Assembly (NCBI GenBank): GCA_020850945.1
Contig: JADZDR010000058.1
Coordinates: 1 to 48,987 of the forward strand
Length of the DNA: 48,987 nt
Direction: 5' to 3'
Origin: Acidimicrobiia bacterium
Lineage (GTDB): Bacteria > Actinomycetota > Acidimicrobiia > UBA2766
Part shown: in pieces, positions 46,749-48,987 of the stretch
Layout of the letters: every line of letters begins with the position of its first letter
Numbering within the stretch: position 1 is the first letter of the stretch
The notes under the pieces: generated by a model
What the model was told of the DNA's origin: nothing
The model's input: only the letters and a program-made list of their open reading frames with translations
The model's database searches: none
Program-made: the position numbers and the translations under genes

Positions 46749-47780
46749 GTGGCGAGGCTGGGTCTGACCCTGCCCCTCGTTCCCCGCGGAGCGCCCGAGA
46801 GCGTCGCGTTCGCCCGCGAGGCGTTCGATCTCGGCTACGAGGAGATCTGGACCGCCGAGGTGGGTGGTCTCGACTCGTATGCGCTCGCTGCTGCCGCCGC
46901 CTGCACCATCCCGGGTGTACGCATCGGCACGGCAGTCGTGCCTGCCCAGACGCGCACGCCGATGGTGCATGCGATGGCGGCGACGACGCTCTCGCAGCTC
47001 ACGCACGGCAACTTCGTGCTCGGCCTCGGGATCTCGTCGGAGAACATCGTGGCGGACTGGGCAGGCCAACCCTTCGACCGGCCCCTGGCCCGCATGCGGG
47101 AGATCGTCACGGTCCTGCGCGAGGTGCTCTCGGGCGAGAAGGTGACGTTCGAGGGGAGCACTCTCGCCATGCGCAGGTTCAGACTGCAGAGCCGACCGCA
47201 AGGTGAGGTTCCGATCTTCATGGCCGCACTCAACCGTGGCATGCTCCGCCTCGCCGGGGAGATCGCCGACGGCGTGATCCTCAACATGGTTCCGGAACGG
47301 GCCCTGCCCCAGGTGTTGGGCGAGGTGCGGGCGGGAGCGGAGGCGGCCGGGCGCGACCCGGGCTCGCTCGAGGTCGTGGCCCGCCTCCATGTGGTCCTGA
47401 CGGACGACGCCGCCCGCGACCGTGACATCGTGCGCATGGGTTTCGGTGCCTACGCCGCGACCTCGGTGTACAACCGGTTCTTCCGCTGGATCGGCTTCGA
47501 GGCCGAGGCGGAGGCGGTCGCCGCCGCCTTCGCGGCCGGCGACCGGGCGGCCGTGGCGGGGGCGATGTCGGACGACATGTGCGACGCGATCGCGATCTGC
47601 GGTGACGAGGAGCACGTCGCGGGACGCGTCGAGGCGTACGCCGCAGCCGGTATCGACGTGTGCGTCCTCAACCCGCTCCTGCCCGAGAGTGCCGGGCAAC
47701 GCCGCCTCCTCGAGTCGATGGCGGGTGTCCTCGACGGGACACCGGAGGGGTCGGGCGGCGTCGTGCGCGGCACTGCTTGA
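46749..47780 (+). CDS. LLM-class F420-dependent oxidoreductase
   Basis: 343-aa bacterial-luciferase-like TIM barrel. RLGLTLPLVPRGAPESVAFA, LGYEEIWTAEVGGLDSYALA, IGTAVVPAQTRTPMVHAMAA and GNFVLGLGISS fit the F420-dependent branch (Mer/FGD-like), as does PVRIFMA-type VPIFMAALNRGMLRLAGEIA. Substrate unknown. GTG 46749 lies 2 bases after the Nfu_N stop, so the two genes are probably co-transcribed. The cofC gene at 31966 shows that the host makes F420. Confidence 0.88.
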   Translation: MARLGLTLPLVPRGAPESVAFAREAFDLGYEEIWTAEVGGLDSYALAAAAACTIPGVRIGTAVVPAQTRTPMVHAMAATTLSQLTHGNFVLGLGISSENIVADWAGQPFDRPLARMREIVTVLREVLSGEKVTFEGSTLAMRRFRLQSRPQGEVPIFMAALNRGMLRLAGEIADGVILNMVPERALPQVLGEVRAGAEAAGRDPGSLEVVARLHVVLTDDAARDRDIVRMGFGAYAATSVYNRFFRWIGFEAEAEAVAAAFAAGDRAAVAGAMSDDMCDAIAICGDEEHVAGRVEAYAAAGIDVCVLNPLLPESAGQRRLLESMAGVLDGTPEGSGGVVRGTA

Positions 47781-47869
47781 ACTTCGTGTCGAGGGTGGTT
47801 CCCAGAGACGCCTGTCTGGACTACCTTCATGCGCGCAATGACGATGCGTGATTGTGCCGTTTGGCCGTT

Positions 47870-47889
47870 TGTGATCGGGAGCGATCACA
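47870..47889. promoter_or_regulatory. 8-bp inverted repeat upstream of the membrane protein gene
   Basis: TGTGATCG (47870-47877), GGAG, CGATCACA (47882-47889), 34 bases before ATG 47924. Could be an operator or leader hairpin. The arms resemble CRP half-sites but the 10-base centre is too long for a CRP site. Confidence 0.35.
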
Positions 47890-47923
47890 TCGGGACGGGA
47901 TCGCCGGGCCGCAGGAGCAGCCG

Positions 47924-48886
47924 ATGAGCTACCAGCCTTTGTCCGTGGGTGAGGCCATCAACAGGGGGTGGGCCGCCTTCCAGGCCCGCATCAAGGAGTT
48001 CCTGATAATCGGGATCGCCATCGGCTTGGTCTTCGGCATCATCATGGCGCTCGTCCTCTTCTTCTGGCTCGGGGCGGCCGACGACACCGTGATCAGCGTC
48101 GATCCCGAGACGGGCGCCCTCACCGACGCGAGCACAGGCTTCTTCGCCGGTTTCTTCGGCTCGATGATCGTCGTCGGGCTCCTCTTCGCCATCGGCAGCG
48201 TGATTGCGGCCGTGATCATGACGCGCATCTCCCTCGCCGCCGTCGACGGCGAGTCCCAACTCGAGTTCGGCGACCTCGCCCGCCAGGCGATGAAGAAGTT
48301 CTGGCCCTTCGTCGGTTGGAGCATCGTCGCCTACCTCATCATCATGGTCGGGTTCTTCCTGTGCGTGCTGCCGGGAATCGTCCTCGCCTTCTTCCTCGCC
48401 TTCGTACCGTTCATCGTCATGGACCGGGACCGCCTCCCGGGCACGAATCCGATATCCGGGTCCTTCAACGCCGTGAAGGACCAGGCCGGGAACCTCATCC
48501 TCATCTTCCTCATAGTCCTCGTCATCGGCTTCGGGGTGGGGCTCGTCGGCTATCTCGTGGCCTTGATCCCCTTCGTGGGCCCCGTCGTGCAGTACGTCAT
48601 CCAGTTGCTCTTCGCCGGATTCGCCCTCTGCACGTACGCCACCGTCTACCGGGCCTCGCCCCTCGGCGGTGCCGTCGGCGGCGGAGGTGTCGCGGGCACG
48701 GCGATCCCTCCCTATCAGCAGGGCTACCCCCAGCAGGGCTACCAGCAGCAGCCGCCCCAGCCCGGCTACGGTGCCCCGCAGGCCGACCCGGGATATCCGC
48801 CTCAGCAGCAGCCGCCCCAGCCGGGATATCCGCCTCAGCAGCAGCCGCCCCAGCCCGGCCTTCCGGATAGTTGCCGCAGCCGATGA
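47924..48886 (+). CDS. DUF4013-like membrane protein with Pro/Gln repeat tail; 3' end suspect
   Basis: 320-aa frame. ATG 47924 has AGGAG 6 bases upstream. Residues 1-245 hold about six TMs in an arrangement like DUF4013/glycerophosphodiester-phosphodiesterase membrane domains (FLIIGIAIGLVFGIIMALVL, VGWSIVAYLIIMVGFFLCVL, LIPFVGPVVQYVIQLLFAGF). The rest is a Pro/Gln/Gly/Tyr tail with YQQGYPQQG and GYPPQQQPPQP repeats, like many actinobacterial membrane proteins. The last residues (GLPDSCRSR) are encoded by DNA that reads as a topoisomerase fragment on the other strand, so the true C-terminus is probably missing. Confidence 0.75.
   Translation: MSYQPLSVGEAINRGWAAFQARIKEFLIIGIAIGLVFGIIMALVLFFWLGAADDTVISVDPETGALTDASTGFFAGFFGSMIVVGLLFAIGSVIAAVIMTRISLAAVDGESQLEFGDLARQAMKKFWPFVGWSIVAYLIIMVGFFLCVLPGIVLAFFLAFVPFIVMDRDRLPGTNPISGSFNAVKDQAGNLILIFLIVLVIGFGVGLVGYLVALIPFVGPVVQYVIQLLFAGFALCTYATVYRASPLGGAVGGGGVAGTAIPPYQQGYPQQGYQQQPPQPGYGAPQADPGYPPQQQPPQPGYPPQQQPPQPGLPDSCRSR
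48788..48853 (+). repeat. Two tandem 33-base repeats in the membrane protein tail
   Basis: Identical units at 48788-48820 and 48821-48853 encode PGYPPQQQPPQ. A third, partial unit (CCCGG) starts at 48854 and breaks off where topoisomerase-like sequence begins. Such repeats favour slippage and assembly errors. Confidence 0.9.
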
Positions 48887-48987
48887 AAGCCCCGCCCGAC
48901 CGCGCCGTCTTCAGATGCAGCCGCCCGGTGCCACAGGTCGGGCAGACACGGGGGTCGCTGCCATCGGCACGCGCCGGGTAGAGATGC
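48861..48987 (-). other. topA: Fragment of DNA topoisomerase I zinc-finger domain at the contig edge
   Basis: Read on the minus strand from 48986, the frame gives HLYPARADGSDPRVCPTCG, then TGRLHLKTARSGGAFIGC and GNYPE. This matches the topoisomerase I C4 zinc finger (CPxCGxGxLxLKxxRxGxFIGCxNYPxC), but homology stops at NYPE, where CRYT would follow, and the frame runs into the repeat tail of the plus-strand gene. The DGSDPR lead-in is, from memory, typical of proteobacterial TopA. Most likely a chimeric join rather than a gene. Confidence 0.7.

Noticed and set aside
47870-47889. CRP/cAMP site
   Set aside because: The TGTGA and TCACA halves are 10 bases apart instead of 6.
48730-48860. Continuation of topA on the minus strand through the repeat tail
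   Set aside because: The frame stays open, but the translation is an Ala-rich mirror of the Pro/Gln repeats, and homology stops at NYPE.

Overview
The window is GC-rich, gene-dense chromosomal DNA from an F420-using actinobacterium. Assignment to the Acidimicrobiia or a near relative is my inference. It rests on the division cluster murC-murB, ftsQ, ftsZ, pgeF, yggS, sepF, yggT, divIVA, on a HU protein with a lysine/alanine tail, on cofC and an F420-type luciferase-like oxidoreductase, and on frequent GTG/TTG starts and apparently leaderless genes. There are no rRNA genes, CRISPR arrays, insertion sequences or prophage genes. No gene-free stretch exceeds 300 bases except the ftsZ leader (2734-3078), which holds a promoter and a short coupled ORF.

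Layout. 1-11286 (+): wall and division genes (fused murC-murB cut by the left edge, ftsQ, a 36-codon leader ORF, ftsZ, pgeF, yggS, sepF, yggT, divIVA), then a DUF167 gene, a DksA/TraR zinc-finger protein with a long basic tail, lspA, rluD and a DUF4287 gene. 11481-16057 (-): a compact run of PhoD phosphatase, class III nucleotide cyclase, FAD oxidoreductase, small membrane protein and PH-domain membrane protein, mostly joined by 4-base start/stop overlaps. 16184-20823 (+): dnaE and a membrane acyltransferase. 20833-28520: geranylgeranyl-reductase-type flavoprotein, PAS/GAF/GGDEF/EAL protein, unknown protein, methyltransferase, cation/proton antiporter and thioesterase. 28608-28760: tRNA-Gln and tRNA-Glu one base apart, then a strong hairpin. 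28843-36053: MFS exporter, HU, PIG-L deacetylase, cofC, plsC-like acyltransferase, SPFH/NfeD pair, RpiB-like protein, GYD protein and small unknown genes.

36111-46746 looks like a metal-responsive neighbourhood. Three copies of the palindrome TTAGGnnnnCCTAA (a DtxR/IdeR-like half-box) lie on predicted promoter cores. They precede a fused membrane/GT2 glycosyltransferase plus gtrA, a cupredoxin lipoprotein plus epimerase operon, and a complete Fe3+ ABC importer (fbpABC-type) divergent from a standalone Nfu N-terminal-domain protein. An F420-type oxidoreductase and a DUF4013-like membrane protein follow.

The last about 127 bases encode, on the minus strand, a DNA topoisomerase I zinc-finger segment that runs straight into the repeat tail of the preceding plus-strand gene. 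This is probably a chimeric contig end.

The most interesting points are the (Gly-Ser-Ser)n leader ORF coupled to ftsZ, the three-site metal box set including a polyprenyl-sugar glycosyltransferase, the fused murC-murB, and the low-complexity extensions on DivIVA and the DksA-like protein.
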